A model generated the notes under the pieces. The model was given only the letters and a program-made list of their open reading frames with translations, made no database searches and was not told where the DNA came from. Below are positions 45,245 through 56,132 of a stretch of DNA of 64,000 nt, piece after piece. Origin of the DNA: Nelumbo lutea (lineage: Eukaryota > Streptophyta > Magnoliopsida > Proteales > Nelumbonaceae); contig JAKGHH010000005.1 of assembly GCA_022828595.1 (NCBI GenBank), forward strand, positions 53,749,655 to 53,813,654. The letters are read 5' to 3'. The position numbers and the translations under genes were made by a program. Every line of letters begins with the position of its first letter. Positions within the stretch are counted from its first letter, which is position 1.

Positions 45245-46235
45245 AGCCAGCTGCTCTGAGAAAGAACAAAAGGCAACATAAGGGCCATACGGCAAGTGGG
45301 AATCTTGCCACCAACAGCAGTAGTGACATCTCACAAAGTACTCAGCCAGTGTCTTCCTCCACCACAAAGCAGGTTGTTGATTCTGCCGGACCAAGTACCT
45401 TGGGCTTTACAGCTAGTGAGGTAGAGGTTCTCAGCCGGGCATTAGCCCGTCTGAAGAACAATCCTTTAGCTTCCACCTCTCTTGTCAAATCAGGTACAGC
45501 CTCTGCATTTAGTGCAACTAGTTCCATTAATTCTAGCTCTTGGGTGATTGACTCAAGGGCCACTGACCATATGACACACATGTCCTCATTATTCTCCTCA
45601 TATCATTTGTTGTCTGGCCAAGATAAGATGAGAGTAGCTGATGGGTTGCTCTCCACCATCTCGGGAAAGGGAGTGGTTGACCTAAGCAAGGATCTCTCTC
45701 TTAAATCAGTCTTACATGTTCCTAGCCTTACATCAAATCTGTTGTCTGTTTCAAAGCTTACAAGAAACTTGAACTGCAGTATAACTTTTTTTCCCTCTCA
45801 CTGTGTCTTCCAGGACAGATTGACGAGGAGAACGATTAGGAGTGGTCGTGAGTATGAGGGCCTCTACTATTTTGATGCGGATGTCAGCTCAGCACTGCAA
45901 GCTTCTGCTACTACTAGTCCAGAAAGTGTGGAGTCAAGAGCTAGGCTGCACTTGTGGCATGCTAGGCTAGGTCACTTGTCCTTTTCTTCTTTAGCTATGT
46001 TGTTTCCCGATTTATGTAAGGGAATTCCGAGTCAAAGTTTAGTTTGTGATGTGTGTCAAATGTCAAAACAGTGCAGATCAATGTATCCAATTTCTAGTAA
46101 TGAAATACAAGCCTCTTTTGATTTGGTCCATTCTGATGTTTGGGGTCCTTCACCCATTGTTTCCATTGATGGCTTCCATTATTTTATCAGTTTTATTGAC
46201 CATTATTCTCAGTGCACTTGGATTTATCAGTGTCT
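45178..46235 (+). pseudogene. Copia nucleocapsid, protease and partial integrase
   Basis: After the zinc knuckle, the protease active site reads WVIDSRATDHMTHM, so the usual Gly after Asp-Ser is Arg. Next is the GAG_pre-integrase HHCC segment (LHLWHARLGHLSFSSL, LVCDVCQMSKQCR), then the first integrase block FDLVHSDVWGPSP with the first catalytic Asp. The frame ends shortly after HYSQCTWIY. The remaining pol is missing. The Gly-to-Arg change is one G-to-A transition and would disable the protease. Confidence 0.88.
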
Positions 46236-46533
46236 ATGATATCATTTGACCCAAACCACTAACCCACTATCCAAAAAGAAAAATAGTTTGATTTTTAGGT
46301 TGATATTAAATTGCGTATTACATTTCCATCATTGATAAAATTATTTCTTATCTATAATACTTGTTTTTGTTCAATATAATGAATACATAATATTAGAGAT
46401 GTACCCAATATTTTATTTTTTATAAATATATAACATTAGATACGTGCCTAAAATTTTCTCTATCCTTTATTTTTATTTTTGTGACTATTTTAATTTTCTA
46501 TTTTCCAAAATTTTATTATTTGACTATGACATC
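46236..46533 (-). repeat. Helitron-like family, segment left of a hAT element
   Basis: TTTGACCCAAACCACTAACCC and CATTTCCATCATTGATAAAA match 35700-35850 and 47480-47540. It is interrupted at the sequence ATGACATC by the hAT element at 46534. Confidence 0.4.
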
Positions 46534-47474
46534 TAGGGGTGCTCATGGCTCGTTTTTCTTTATCGAACTAACTTGGTTAGTTTCTTAATAATTCAAACAG
46601 AAACTGAACTATTTTTCTGGTTTTTTTTTTTTTTTGTGCAGTAACCTTGGACAATGGATAAGCTAAAGCCTGAAGGCCTGTATATTTATGCAAAAAAATA
46701 AAAAATACACTATAAATAATATTTATGCAAAAAAATAAAAAAAAAATACCTTAAACAAGTTAAAGGCTTGAAGTTGAACTTGGACAATGAACATTGAAGT
46801 GGTGGCCTATTCGTCAGTGTTGGACTGGTTGCTGTCGCCTGAACCTGAAGTGAGAGGTGGTGGAGATGATAGGTGTCGCCGGAGAGGGAGTAACTGGCAC
46901 TTGGTTTTGGTGGCTTGGTGCTTGTTGGCGACCGGCGTTGCCACTTGGTGATTGGCATGGAGTGGCAAAGGAAATGACAGGTGAGAGAGAGAGAGAGTTT
47001 TCGGTTTTCTGGCGTGGCCATAATAGAGAAGGGAGGGGGAAAGGCCATCGGAGGATGACTATCAATTGACACCGATGTTGAACAATGGAAGATGATTAGT
47101 GTAGGAGGAAAACAAAGGGAACTAGGGAGGAAGACGAACAAGAGGAAAGCAAGGGTTTTTAGTTTTGGTATTAGCCTTTAGGTATCGAAGAAGGAGAAAG
47201 GGGGGAAAACTCAAAAAGTCAAATGGTGGTGGATTTAGTTTGATTTAAAAAAATAAAAAATAAAAATATAATATATAGAATACATAATATATAATATATG
47301 TTATTGTATATATATACCAGTCAGCTCGGTTAACCGTTGGTTTTTTAAAAGGTTAACTGAAACTGAACCAAAACTTGTGGTTTTTTAAGAATAGTGAACC
47401 GAAACCGAACCAATTGGTTCGGTTAACCAGATTTTTATTAAATTCGATTTTTCGGGCTTTCTTGCTCACCCCTA
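46534..47474. mobile_element. Non-autonomous hAT element, 941 bp
   Basis: A perfect 8 bp duplication, ATGACATC, is at 46526-46533 and 47475-47482. The ends TAGGGGTGCTCATGGCTCG and TTAGGGGTGAGCAAGAAAG (other strand) place it in the same family as 24231-24734. It is longer than that copy because of a GC-balanced insert at 46790-47210. Open frames there, up to 143 codons, show no known domain. This may be filler or captured DNA. Confidence 0.88.
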
Positions 47475-47482
47475 ATGACATC

Positions 47483-48370
47483 ATTTCATTTTTTAGGTAG
47501 ATTTTAAATTTGGCATTCTATTTTCATCATTAATAAAAATACTTCTTACATTTTATACTTATTTATTTTAATTTTTTATTATTTAATTATGTTATTATTT
47601 ATTAATCCATTTGACCTCAAATGGCCGAATTGCTTGCCCACCACCGAGAGGGAAGAAAATGGGTTTGTTTTCAAATTACTTTTGAAAGTATTTATTTTTA
47701 TACTATTAAAATTAATATTATGGATTTCATTACAATAATTTAATGATGAGAAAAATATATCTTAAATATAGGATTTAATGAGAGAGAATAGGAAATTATT
47801 TTTATTTCCAATTAAATTTTACATTTCATTTCCAACATTAATAAAAGCACTTCTTATTTATAATACTTATTATTGTTTAATATGTATGTTAAAAATGTTC
47901 CCAATTTTTTTAATTTCTATTTTTTTATTTAATCGTGGCAACATGGATTGACCCATTTGACCCAAAATGGTTTAATTTCTTACCACCACCTAGATGAAAA
48001 CACTATTTTTTCTAGGTAGATTTTAAAAATATAAGCTTTTATGTTATTGGAATTATTAATTTATTAAGTATGGATTTAATTAATAGAACTTAATGATGAG
48101 AACTTGAGAAGAAACAAAAATGGCTTAAATATATGATTCAATGAACATGAATGCAAGTTAATAACTTAAATGTTGGATTTATTGAGAGAGAATTGAATGC
48201 ATTGAATATCTTAAAATCACATCTTTTCAACTCATTTAATATCAATAACCGATTACCCAATTCATCCTCATTTTTATCAATAAATTTAAATATAAAGGGA
48301 TAAATTTTGTCCTAAAAAAATTCCAGAAATATTCTTGAGGCCATTCGTACATTTTAAAGTAGTATAGCTA
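47483..48370 (-). repeat. Helitron-like family, two to three tandem partial units
   Basis: CATCATTTCATTTTTTAGG to TTCATCATTAATAAAAA, then TTTGACCTCAAATGGCCG, and TTTGACCCAAAATGGTTT again at 47960. Each is followed by TTAATGATGA-type and GAGAGAATTGAATG-type phrases. The block ends at ATTTTAAAGTAGTATAGCTATA near 48365, the same terminal style as 33310-33325. Confidence 0.4.
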
Positions 48371-49071
48371 TATACATATATTATATATCATTTATTATTT
48401 ATAATAAATATATGTTATATTATATATATTTATTTATTTATAATACATGTTATAAATATAAAAAACCGAACAACCAAAGAACTAAACCGGTCCACCAATT
48501 AACCTATGGTACTGGTTCAGTTTAGGTTTGGAAAATGCAAAAACCGGTAAGAGTGGTTTGGTTTCAGAAAATTGCCCATGGTTCGGTATATAGAGAGAGA
48601 GATTTGCAATTTGTTGGTTACTAGAATAAGATACCATCACAGTTTGAACGTTCTCTATGTCTTCAAAAGTTCAACGAAAAATACAATTTAAAAGGGTCAC
48701 AAAGCAACAAGTCATTCAGTTCAGCCACTTCAGCAGCCATCCATCTGAATGGATAAAATTACAAGAGAGGGATGCCATTTCTTGGTTACTAGAAGAGACC
48801 AATACTTTTAACGCTCTATGTCTTCAAAAATTCAAAAAAAAAAAAAAAAATTTAAAAGGGTCTAAGGAAAAGTGGAGAGTTGTGATGTGGACAAGCTGCT
48901 TCTTTTGTTTCCATAATCTAATAATATAAGGTGAAGTGAAACAGACGGCTGGAGCACCAAAATCTGCAGAGATGGGAGACGAGGAAACGTTGTAAAAAAA
49001 TCCTATTTTACTTTCAGATGAATGGTAAAATTATAATACAAAATTTAATGTTTTCTATACTTTTACATATA
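48371..49071. other. AT-rich DNA with a hAT-like fragment and a direct repeat
   Basis: 48457-48600 contains CCGGT/AACCGG words like the ends of the hAT elements in this window, without clear termini. An imperfect direct repeat (TTGGTTACTAGAA, then CTCTATGTCTTCAAAA and AATTTAAAAGGGTC) occurs at 48613-48700 and 48781-48861. No gene is recognised. Confidence 0.4.
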
Positions 49072-49079
49072 ATCGTTTA

Positions 49080-49738
49080 CATAGTTTTCAAGGCGCCAAG
49101 GTGAGGCTAAGTGACAAGGGGGTGCCTAATCGCCTAAGCAATGGATTTTTTATGTTAAAAACATAGATCCTAGGGTAGTTCCCTAGGTACAAAACCATAT
49201 TTCTTTAATAGTTATTCATGATTTTCATAAGAAAAATATAAATTTCATATTAAAGTATAGGAAATCAACATATTCATGAGAAGAAAAGGAAGAAGGAAAA
49301 TAAAATTCAAAAAATATTGGAGCTGAACCCTTATTTTTGTTATAGAAAAAGAAGAAAATAAAAAATATTGGAAGAAGAAGAAGAAGAAGAAGAAGAAGAA
49401 GAAGAAGAATATATGGTAGAGAAAAATGTGCTGATTAGATAAAATTTTTAGTTCTTCCTTATTGGTTTAGGTTTTTTAAGTCTTTGAGGGTTCAATACAA
49501 CATTTAACAATGTTTGTGTTGATTAAACCCTAATAAATAAGAAAATAATAAAAAGGAATTAGTATATAAACACACAAAATGATTATTTTAGTTTAATAAT
49601 GTCTATTTTATAATTATAATCTCAAAAAAGAATGAATAAAAAAAAAATTATAGTAGGAAGTAGAAAACTGTTAGGCAATTAAGCGAGGTGAGCCTCAAAG
49701 GGTGCCTTGTTGCCTAGGCGCCCGTCTTGACAACTATG
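49080..49738. mobile_element. Non-autonomous hAT element, 659 bp (copy B)
   Basis: A perfect 8 bp duplication, ATCGTTTA, is at 49072-49079 and 49739-49746. The left end is CATAGTTTTCAAGGCGCC; the right end on the other strand is CATAGTTGTCAAGACGG. It matches copy A (28254-28922) along its length in reverse orientation. It includes a (GAA)n microsatellite at about 49371-49408, which corresponds to TTC repeats in copy A. Confidence 0.88.
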
Positions 49739-49746
49739 ATCGTTTA

Positions 49747-50269
49747 TTTCACATGAAAGAACAAAATTTGTCCTTTTCCATGTAGTGGTTATAACAAGAA
49801 AAGAACAAATCCAATGTTCTTTACACTTTTGCCATGCAGAGGTTATAACATGAAAGGGGCAATTGTAAGGCGTAATCAGATTTTCATGACGTTCATGTCC
49901 AATTTGAGAAGTTACACAGTTTAAACAATTCCTTGCAACGGTGCCTTTTAACCAAGAAAAAAAAAAAACAATTTTTTGAGATTCCTTACAGGCTCAAAGT
50001 TCAAAGGATCAATGATGTTATATATTGATGGTAAGTTTGTTTCAATAACAAGGACGAGCTCAAATTTCCTCAGCCATAATCTCTCTGCAACAAGCAGCTC
50101 AGTAAGAAACTTCATCTGCTTTGTCCTCCTATAGTATTAGTAGATGGAAAAGAGAAGAAAGATGGAGAAACTGAGTGCTTATTATCTTTAAAGCCTATGT
50201 GGTGTAATGGTTAGGATGCCTTTCCCATCTTATGGATCAATGGGAGAGAGAAAAAGGTTAATGTTACAT
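49747..50269. other. Intergenic downstream of the DUF218 exons
   Basis: Likely includes 3' untranslated sequence of the minus-strand gene. GTGGTGTAATGGTTAGG at 50198 resembles a tRNA A box, but no B box or cloverleaf follows. Confidence 0.4.
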
Positions 50270-50590
50270 TTATTGAGCCCAAGGAAGGGTTCCTGGATAA
50301 GGAGCTACACCACAGTATCTGAATAATCCTTCTAGCTCAGGACATCCATTAGGGTAAGGGATTGATCGATGGAACGGATCACGCCTGAGTTTCTTAAGGC
50401 GAAGAGAACCCAAACAGCCATATGGATCTTCCTGGAACTGAGCCCTTGCCATTGCTTCACCTTTGACTGCTGCCTCCTTTGATGTTGATGAAGTTGGGGT
50501 TCCAGAAAAGAAGAACCTTTCCTCTGGAAACCCAATTGCAAATCTGTGTAGGTGAGCAAACCTCTGTTCCTTGAAATCATAACTCACGAC
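50270..50590 (-). CDS. DUF218-family gene, last exon
   Basis: The minus strand begins after an acceptor (ATTTCCAAATCAG... read to the exon at 50590). It encodes VVSYDFKEQRFAHLHRFAIG, FPEERFFFSGTP, then EDPYGCLGSLRLKKLRRDPF and GLFRYCGVAPYPGTLPWAQ, ending at TGA 50270. The ITVVSYDFK and FAHLHR segment is characteristic of the eukaryotic branch of the DUF218 (YdcF-like) family, whose biochemical role in plants is not established. There are no internal stops. It joins in frame to the exon at 51305-51429. Confidence 0.72.
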   Translation of the reverse strand, partial: VVSYDFKEQRFAHLHRFAIGFPEERFFFSGTPTSSTSKEAAVKGEAMARAQFQEDPYGCLGSLRLKKLRRDPFHRSIPYPNGCPELEGLFRYCGVAPYPGTLPWAQ

Positions 50591-51304
50591 CTGATTTCCA
50601 AATGCAAATAAAAATCAGAACTCATAAAAAAGTGAAAGTTGGGATTTCTTGACAAGACTGAGCTTCAGCAAAATTTTGGGAATGGAAGCAAAAACTGAAT
50701 TTCCAAATTTTAGGTAAAAAAATAGAGTTACAACTTGACTGAGATTGTACGATTTTTAACTGCAAGGCTCAGTATATCTCTGTGGAGAACCAATGTGGTT
50801 GTTCTACTCCTTCCTTACCTAATACGTACTAGTGAAAAACTTTCTTTATATTTTAAAGATACTTCATTAATTTGATAAAAAAAAAATAGTTGGTCCAAAC
50901 AAGGATGGGACACTTGTTTTATTTTCATTGAGACTTTAAAGCAGGTAAATTTATTTTTGATTAAGCAATTATGGACACAACGCCCTTAAATTCAATATCT
51001 TACAAATTTGTAGCATTCTCAGGAACTTCAGTTAAGGATAAAAAATAAACAAATGCCATTAATTTCACCAGGACATAGTAAATACTATAGTAGGTCTATT
51101 AACCATGAATATTAACAGTATGTGTATGTCTAGCCAGACAAAAGAGCACCAAAATCATTCAAATCCTCTATGTTGTTAGAATGCTACTACCAGCACATGC
51201 CACTCTTGTCCATTCTTTAAGTAGGCCACCTTTCTAGACAGAATCAAATGAAGAATATAGAAATAAAGGCCAAAAGCCTCTACCAAACAGAATGGGGGGC
51301 TTAC

Positions 51305-51429
51305 AGTAATGTTATGTGGATATACACCAGTAAGTTCCCGGAACCTGCACACACTAAATAGAAGGTTCTCAAAACTGTCCCTTGCATGCTCTTCTGTCAG
51401 TGACCTCCATCTTACATCTTTTTGCTTGC
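51305..51429 (-). CDS. DUF218-family gene, penultimate exon
   Basis: A 125 bp minus-strand exon bounded by an acceptor (TGTTTTAG before 51429) and a donor (GTAAGC at 51299-51304). It encodes KQKDVRWRSLTEEHARDSFE and NLLFSVCRFRELTGVYPHNIT. The E-x-ARDS-x-ENLLFS motif followed by ITVVSYDFK in the next exon is the DUF218 signature. Phase is consistent across the 714 bp intron (50591-51304). Upstream exons were not found between here and 56000. The gene is either 5'-truncated or has remote exons beyond the right edge. Confidence 0.72.
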
Positions 51430-53200
51430 CTAAAACATACAAACAATCAAATCAGATATCAAAAACTATATATTTTACCAAAGCCAAAATAGTTTCAAAG
51501 ACGAAGTTAGATATTCACATTGGAGATTTCTTTAAACAGGTAGAAGGTTCAAGCTACATTTCAAACCTCCAAATTTTTTAATTCATTGTCATTTTTATTG
51601 TAGAGCTATACAACGCAGAGATAGCAAGAAAATTATATGTGAAGAATATACATTAAAGCCCTCCTAAACACAAAAATTAAACCAGAAAATAATCTGTTCC
51701 ATTGATCCTAAGCTTTTCCAATTGAGTCCAGTGAAGGCTTTAAGAACTCCAATCCATCAGATAAGACGTAATTGCACCCTGCTGATAATTGCCCTTGTTG
51801 CAGACAACTTTGATTTAAAGATCCTACTATTTCTTTCCCTCCAAATGGACCAGCAGAGGGCAAAGGGAAGAACCATTCACCTTCCAAAATGATATTAATC
51901 CCTGGAGATCCTTTTGGATAACCTACGGATGACCAAAATAGAGTGGGTCCAAATTTCATATATGGTCTTGCAATGAATCAAGATCTACTTGACAGATTCT
52001 TCCTTGTCACCACATAGGCAACACATGTTCATCCATTTATTTGCAAGATGGTCAATGGAGAAGATCCTGTCCCAAGTTGCAGCATTCTTTTCCCTTTTTT
52101 GTTTGATGAACTTTCCTAAATTTACAAATCTATTTTGTCACTCTAATCCATTTTTTCATTAAGAACAATAAAAGGGTTAATGAGGCATAAGCCTCTCCAC
52201 CTTATATCTGGAATTCTTGGTGTCTTAACCTAAAAAATGACTGGCTTCCATATTTGAATGCAGAATATGAAAATGATAAAGTTGAGGTACAGCCAAAGTT
52301 AATATTATACAGAAGAGCACCAAACAGGTTTCCATAAAGGTTTAACATGTACACATAAATGTTTCACAGTTTATTCAAAAAAGTTCAGGTATTAACAAAC
52401 ATCCAATGAGGTATTAATGATTTGAACAACTATGTCCAATATCCTAATGGTAACTCTGAGGATTCACAGGCATACATGATTTACATGGAGTCATTTACCT
52501 TCTTGTAGAGTTCCTGAAAGTAAGATGTTGGCAGTTTCATGTTTTCAACAAAATGGTATTAAAACAGAGGAAATGATTTGAGAGTTCTTTAGGGACAAAA
52601 CCATTCCGTATGCACTATATAGCCATCAACATATATGAAGAACAATCAGAAATCACAATACATGCAACAATGAGTAGTTGTGTCGTGTGTTCATGCACAA
52701 TTCCTCAAAACTGTTGCAAAATAATGGAACCTACAAGTGGCACACTGTTCAAGCACAAGACATCAGAAATTGTTGAATCATGCCATTTGAGTTACAACTT
52801 GCAAAGATCCAATTTTAGCTTAAACAATCTTCAAATAGATTGTCAAAAGAAAATAATCAGCTCTATGGTGGATGGAAAAACTGCCATAGACTAATTAACA
52901 GGTTTGAATTCAAATTAGTTGGTCACAGACTAATTAACCACTCATAAAGAAGAAACACAAAAATCATAAACATATACTTCTGCTTATGCAGCACAAACTC
53001 CAATCAAGAATTGTGAATAAGGAGAGTGACTGTTTTGGATAAAGAATTAAAGATGTTGATAAATGAAGAAATATGGAAGCTTAATATTGAAAAACTGTTG
53101 TTAAACAGATCCTAAAAGTAAAACAAGCTACTAATGTACAGTATACATAGATTAAGATAAGATGTGCTTAGAAAAATACAGTCGGGATCTGCTTCAAACA
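51430..53200. other. No exon recognised; possible intron of the DUF218 gene
   Basis: AT-rich, low coding signal. A small acceptor-donor bracketed stretch on the minus strand near 52500-52515 (TTTCAG|GAACTC...AAG|GTAAAT) could be a micro-exon, but its coding does not match the family. Otherwise nothing is seen. Confidence 0.35.
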
Positions 53201-53208
53201 ATGGCATG

Positions 53209-53351
53209 TAAAATGGGCTATGTAACCAATCACAAGTGAACACACCAGTGTTTCGTACACATGAGACCCACATGTGGTATGGGCCCATGTGGATCTCATG
53301 TTTACTGAACACTAGCCTGTTCACTAGTGATTGGTTACATAGCCCGTTTTA
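53209..53351. repeat. Hairpin MITE, 143 bp
   Basis: Two arms of about 65-70 bp are near-perfect reverse complements: TAAAATGGGCTATGTAACC at the left, and TAAAACGGGCTATGTAACC on the other strand at the right. The loop is near 53278-53284. If the terminal TA at each side is the target duplication, this would be a Tc1/mariner-type MITE. It lacks the usual Stowaway terminus. Confidence 0.7.
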
Positions 53352-54714
53352 GACATCAGTGTTTGCAGCAGGTCCGGAGTTGGCAAATTCTTAAAAGTGG
53401 GTGTGAGATAGCTAGAGATCCTATGCTTCCAGCATATAGTACTGTATAATAACATGTTTAGTACCAGTGACATAATCTAACCCAGAATGCAACATGTGGT
53501 GAATAGACAAACTAGATCTTCAACAGTCTCAAAATATGAAATTATATAGGTCTCATGTTAATGGCAATTGCTTGGTGCAATGGTAAAATCTCAGACTGAT
53601 AAGTGTGAGAATATGGATTTGAGTCTAAGAGTATCCACTTTGGGCAATGGAAAATGAAGACAAAAAGAAAAAAAAATCCAAGGTTTAGTTCCATGTCCAT
53701 TCTACCTGTCTCCAAACCCAAGAGAGCCAGGACAATCATTGGCATAATGGCCCTTTTAGATTATATAGGTCTCAAGGTTGAAATGGGATCTTTCTCAGTT
53801 ATTTGGGAGGCTATTGTCAATCTTTTTTTATCAGTAATGAGATCAGACTTTATTAATAAACCAACAAGGTGTAATTCAAATTACACAGCAATTTGAAACA
53901 ATTTTTACCCCTTGGCTAGTCAACAGACAAGCTCCCCATTACACACAACTGCATTCCCTAAACAGCAGGACTACAATGCATCATTTCCCCACTATGCCAT
54001 TTCTGGCCAATTCACCTTCTACTAAGTAAACATATCTTTGAACCTACCTGAAAAAGAAATTTGATCTAGACATGAATGACCTCAACTCTTCTCTAATGTA
54101 ATATTATAATGTCTAAGGAACTAAGGTCCCCTCTTTGTTCATTCATCATCCTATTACCAATTTGGAATCTCCCTCCAAATCATTGGAGAATGCACGCCAA
54201 AGATCTACCAAATTGTAAACCTAGTAGTAAAGAAAGAATCTCTGCCTGACAGAAGTTTAGTACCCATGGGTCCTATGTAGACCAGTGGTTCTTTCATGAT
54301 TTTTAAAAGCATTCCCCGACCTTGGACAGGCCTTAATTGCCTAAAAAGAACTAGTTGAAGTTTGATTTCAATAGGACTATATAAGGTCAAAGCCAATGTA
54401 GGTTCTTTCTCAATATCAAAGTATTTGCATCCACAAAATCTATGAAATTAATTTAATCTTACTAACATCATTCGGTCATTCCACCACAAAAACAAGTTTG
54501 CAAACAACCAACCAATTTTGTAGTAAGAGAAAAGTAAATCTTAAATATAATTTTTGTATTGGTAAAGGTTGAATGAAATTTGTCTTGGTTGCAAGCCAAG
54601 CTTTGCTAATAATCCTTGCAAAACAAGCTTTGGTAAAATCAGGAGTTTTTTTTTCCTTATCTCAAAGCTGTTTCCATCCATAAAACCACTCAAGTCACAG
54701 AAATATGACTAACA
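53352..54714. other. Intergenic with a possible SINE head and LINE tail
   Basis: At 53562-53640 GCTTGGTGCAATGGTAAAAT and GGATTTGAGTCT resemble A and B boxes of a tRNA-derived SINE on the plus strand. No tail or target duplication was found. At 53822-53870 a short T-run followed by GAGATCAGACTTTATTAAT resembles a minus-strand LINE tail. No gene is recognised. Confidence 0.35.
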
Positions 54715-55430
54715 CAGTGATTTAAAAAGTGCAGCTTAGGCATGCCTAGGCACACAGGTGAGGCACATTTCAAGGTATGTCCCTCACTTGAACCCAAGAA
54801 TAGCCCCTTAGAAAAGATGCACTGTTAGTATGCTTAGGTGTGCACTTGCTTGCTTCACTTGCCAGTGCTTCAAGAACCTCCTTTTTTGCAAGTATTGTTT
54901 TCTCATCCTTGTTAATATGAAACATTCTTCAACAAAATCACAAGGGGCCTTTATGGAGCCCAATCATGTGCGCCAAAATCACAGGTTAAAAATTTGGGAC
55001 CATCACTTTGCCTCAAGGGGTCTTTATGGAGCTGAAGGACCAATCTCATGGAATTAGGAATGCAAAATGTTTAAAATCAAATTGGCTACCTGAAGTAATG
55101 GAATTGGGAGAGAACTAAATAGATTAAAAGTTTCATATGCTTGAAATGTTGAGCGCTTGAATATGTCTTATATGTTATGTTTGACTTCATTTCTAAATTT
55201 TCACTTTGAATATTTTCTATGTTGTGCTTATGTATTTTAATTTGAGCTAATCAGATTTTTTAAAACATTTAGTTTCTTTTGAAACTTAAGTTTGCATTTT
55301 TTTAATTAATTATTATCTTTTTATTTTTTGGAAATTTTTAAAAATGTTGTGCCTTGCTTTGAAAAGGTGCGCACTTAACCTTGCACCTTGTGCCTCAGGT
55401 GCAAAGGACCCTTGCACTTTTAAAACACTT
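54715..55430. mobile_element. hAT-like element, second copy of the CAGTGTTTTAAAA family
   Basis: The left end CAGTGATTTAAAAAGTGC and the right end AAGTGTTTTAAAAGTGC (other strand) match the element at 31335-32147, as does the interior (GTTATGTTTGACTTCATTT, TGTTGTGCCTTGCTTTGAAA). No convincing 8 bp duplication remains, so this copy is older. Confidence 0.7.
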
Positions 55431-55511
55431 CCAGTCATGGAGAGACACTAAAAATTTTAAATCTGTCCTTCAAAGTGTTGAGACTAGATACTTATATCCT
55501 CTTCTTGCTTA

Positions 55512-55630
55512 GGCTCCATTTGGAAGGAGTACAAATACAAATACGTAGAGTGCAAAACTTTGTATTTTGTATTATTTTATATCTATTTGTACTGTACATA
55601 TTTGTATTTGTACTCCTTCCAAACTGAACC
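55512..55630. mobile_element. PIF/Harbinger MITE, 119 bp
   Basis: TTA duplications are at 55509-55511 and 55631-55633. The ends are GGCTCCATTTGGAAGGAG and GGTTCAGTTTGGAAGGAG (other strand), with inverted repeats continuing through ACAAATACAAATA. No coding capacity. Confidence 0.82.
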
Positions 55631-55635
55631 TTAGA

Positions 55636-55955
55636 ACTTAGATGCTGGCTTAGACAATTTGATGGGATTTCTTTTGATGACATGAGAACGATTCTTCAGC
55701 CTTCTGCCAGCTGGGAGCCAGCCTATAAGGAGAACTACTCTCCATCCATCTTTTATGGCGACTACAGACTTCAGCTTGATGGAAGCTTTAGGGATAATCT
55801 GGATGCACATTGGTGGTGCTTTCCTCAAGGCCAATTGAAGTATTCTATGGCATTTTTCCCCACAAGTGACACTTGTTCCATTGAAGTTGAGATTAGAGCC
55901 CTCTGTTTGGAATCTGAATCACTAAAAGGTTATACCTTACAGCTATGTTTGGTTT
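55636..55955 (+). pseudogene. LINE RNase H remnant, plus strand
   Basis: The plus strand encodes SWEPAYKENYSPSIFYGDYR, QLDGSFRDN and DTCSIEVEIRALCLESESLK. This resembles the start of the LINE RNase H domain (DGS, then the E-x-RAL block). The first Asp and the Glu-containing helix are recognisable, and the rest is missing. It could instead be a fragment of another RNase H-fold protein. Confidence 0.45.
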
Positions 55956-56061
55956 GAAGGAAAAAGTAGGGAAGGGTAGGAAAACCTATACAAGGTTTGT
56001 AAAGGTTTCCCTACCTTTCTCTCTTCCTTTCCCTACTTTTTTCCTTCAAACCAAACACAAC
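55944..56061. repeat. Hairpin MITE, about 118 bp
   Basis: Left arm TATGTTTGGTTTGAAGGAA and right arm (other strand) TGTGTTTGGTTTGAAGGAA continue through AAAGTAGGGAAGG on both strands, with a loop near 55995-56005. The TGTTTGG terminus suggests a Tourist-like MITE. A target duplication was not resolved. Confidence 0.6.
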
Positions 56062-56132
56062 CTACTTTCTTAACGGTTCAAGGGAACTCCTCTAACACCA
56101 TCAATTGGAAACAAATGCCGGGTAGTGTCCCA

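Larger units (their letters stand above)
43485..46235 (+). mobile_element. Ty1/copia element, plus strand, 3' half lost
   Basis: A 5' LTR (43485-43772), initiator-Met primer-binding site (43773-43784), gag (44426 onward), protease and the start of integrase are present in copia order. Similarity stops near 46235 within integrase, where the Helitron-like repeat begins. Reverse transcriptase, RNase H and the 3' LTR are absent. The left flanking pentamer is CCTAT. Confidence 0.9.

Noticed and set aside
50190..50260. Possible tRNA or SINE head (GTGGTGTAATGGTTAGG)
   Set aside because: There is an A-box-like word only. No B box, no cloverleaf pairing and no tail or target duplication.
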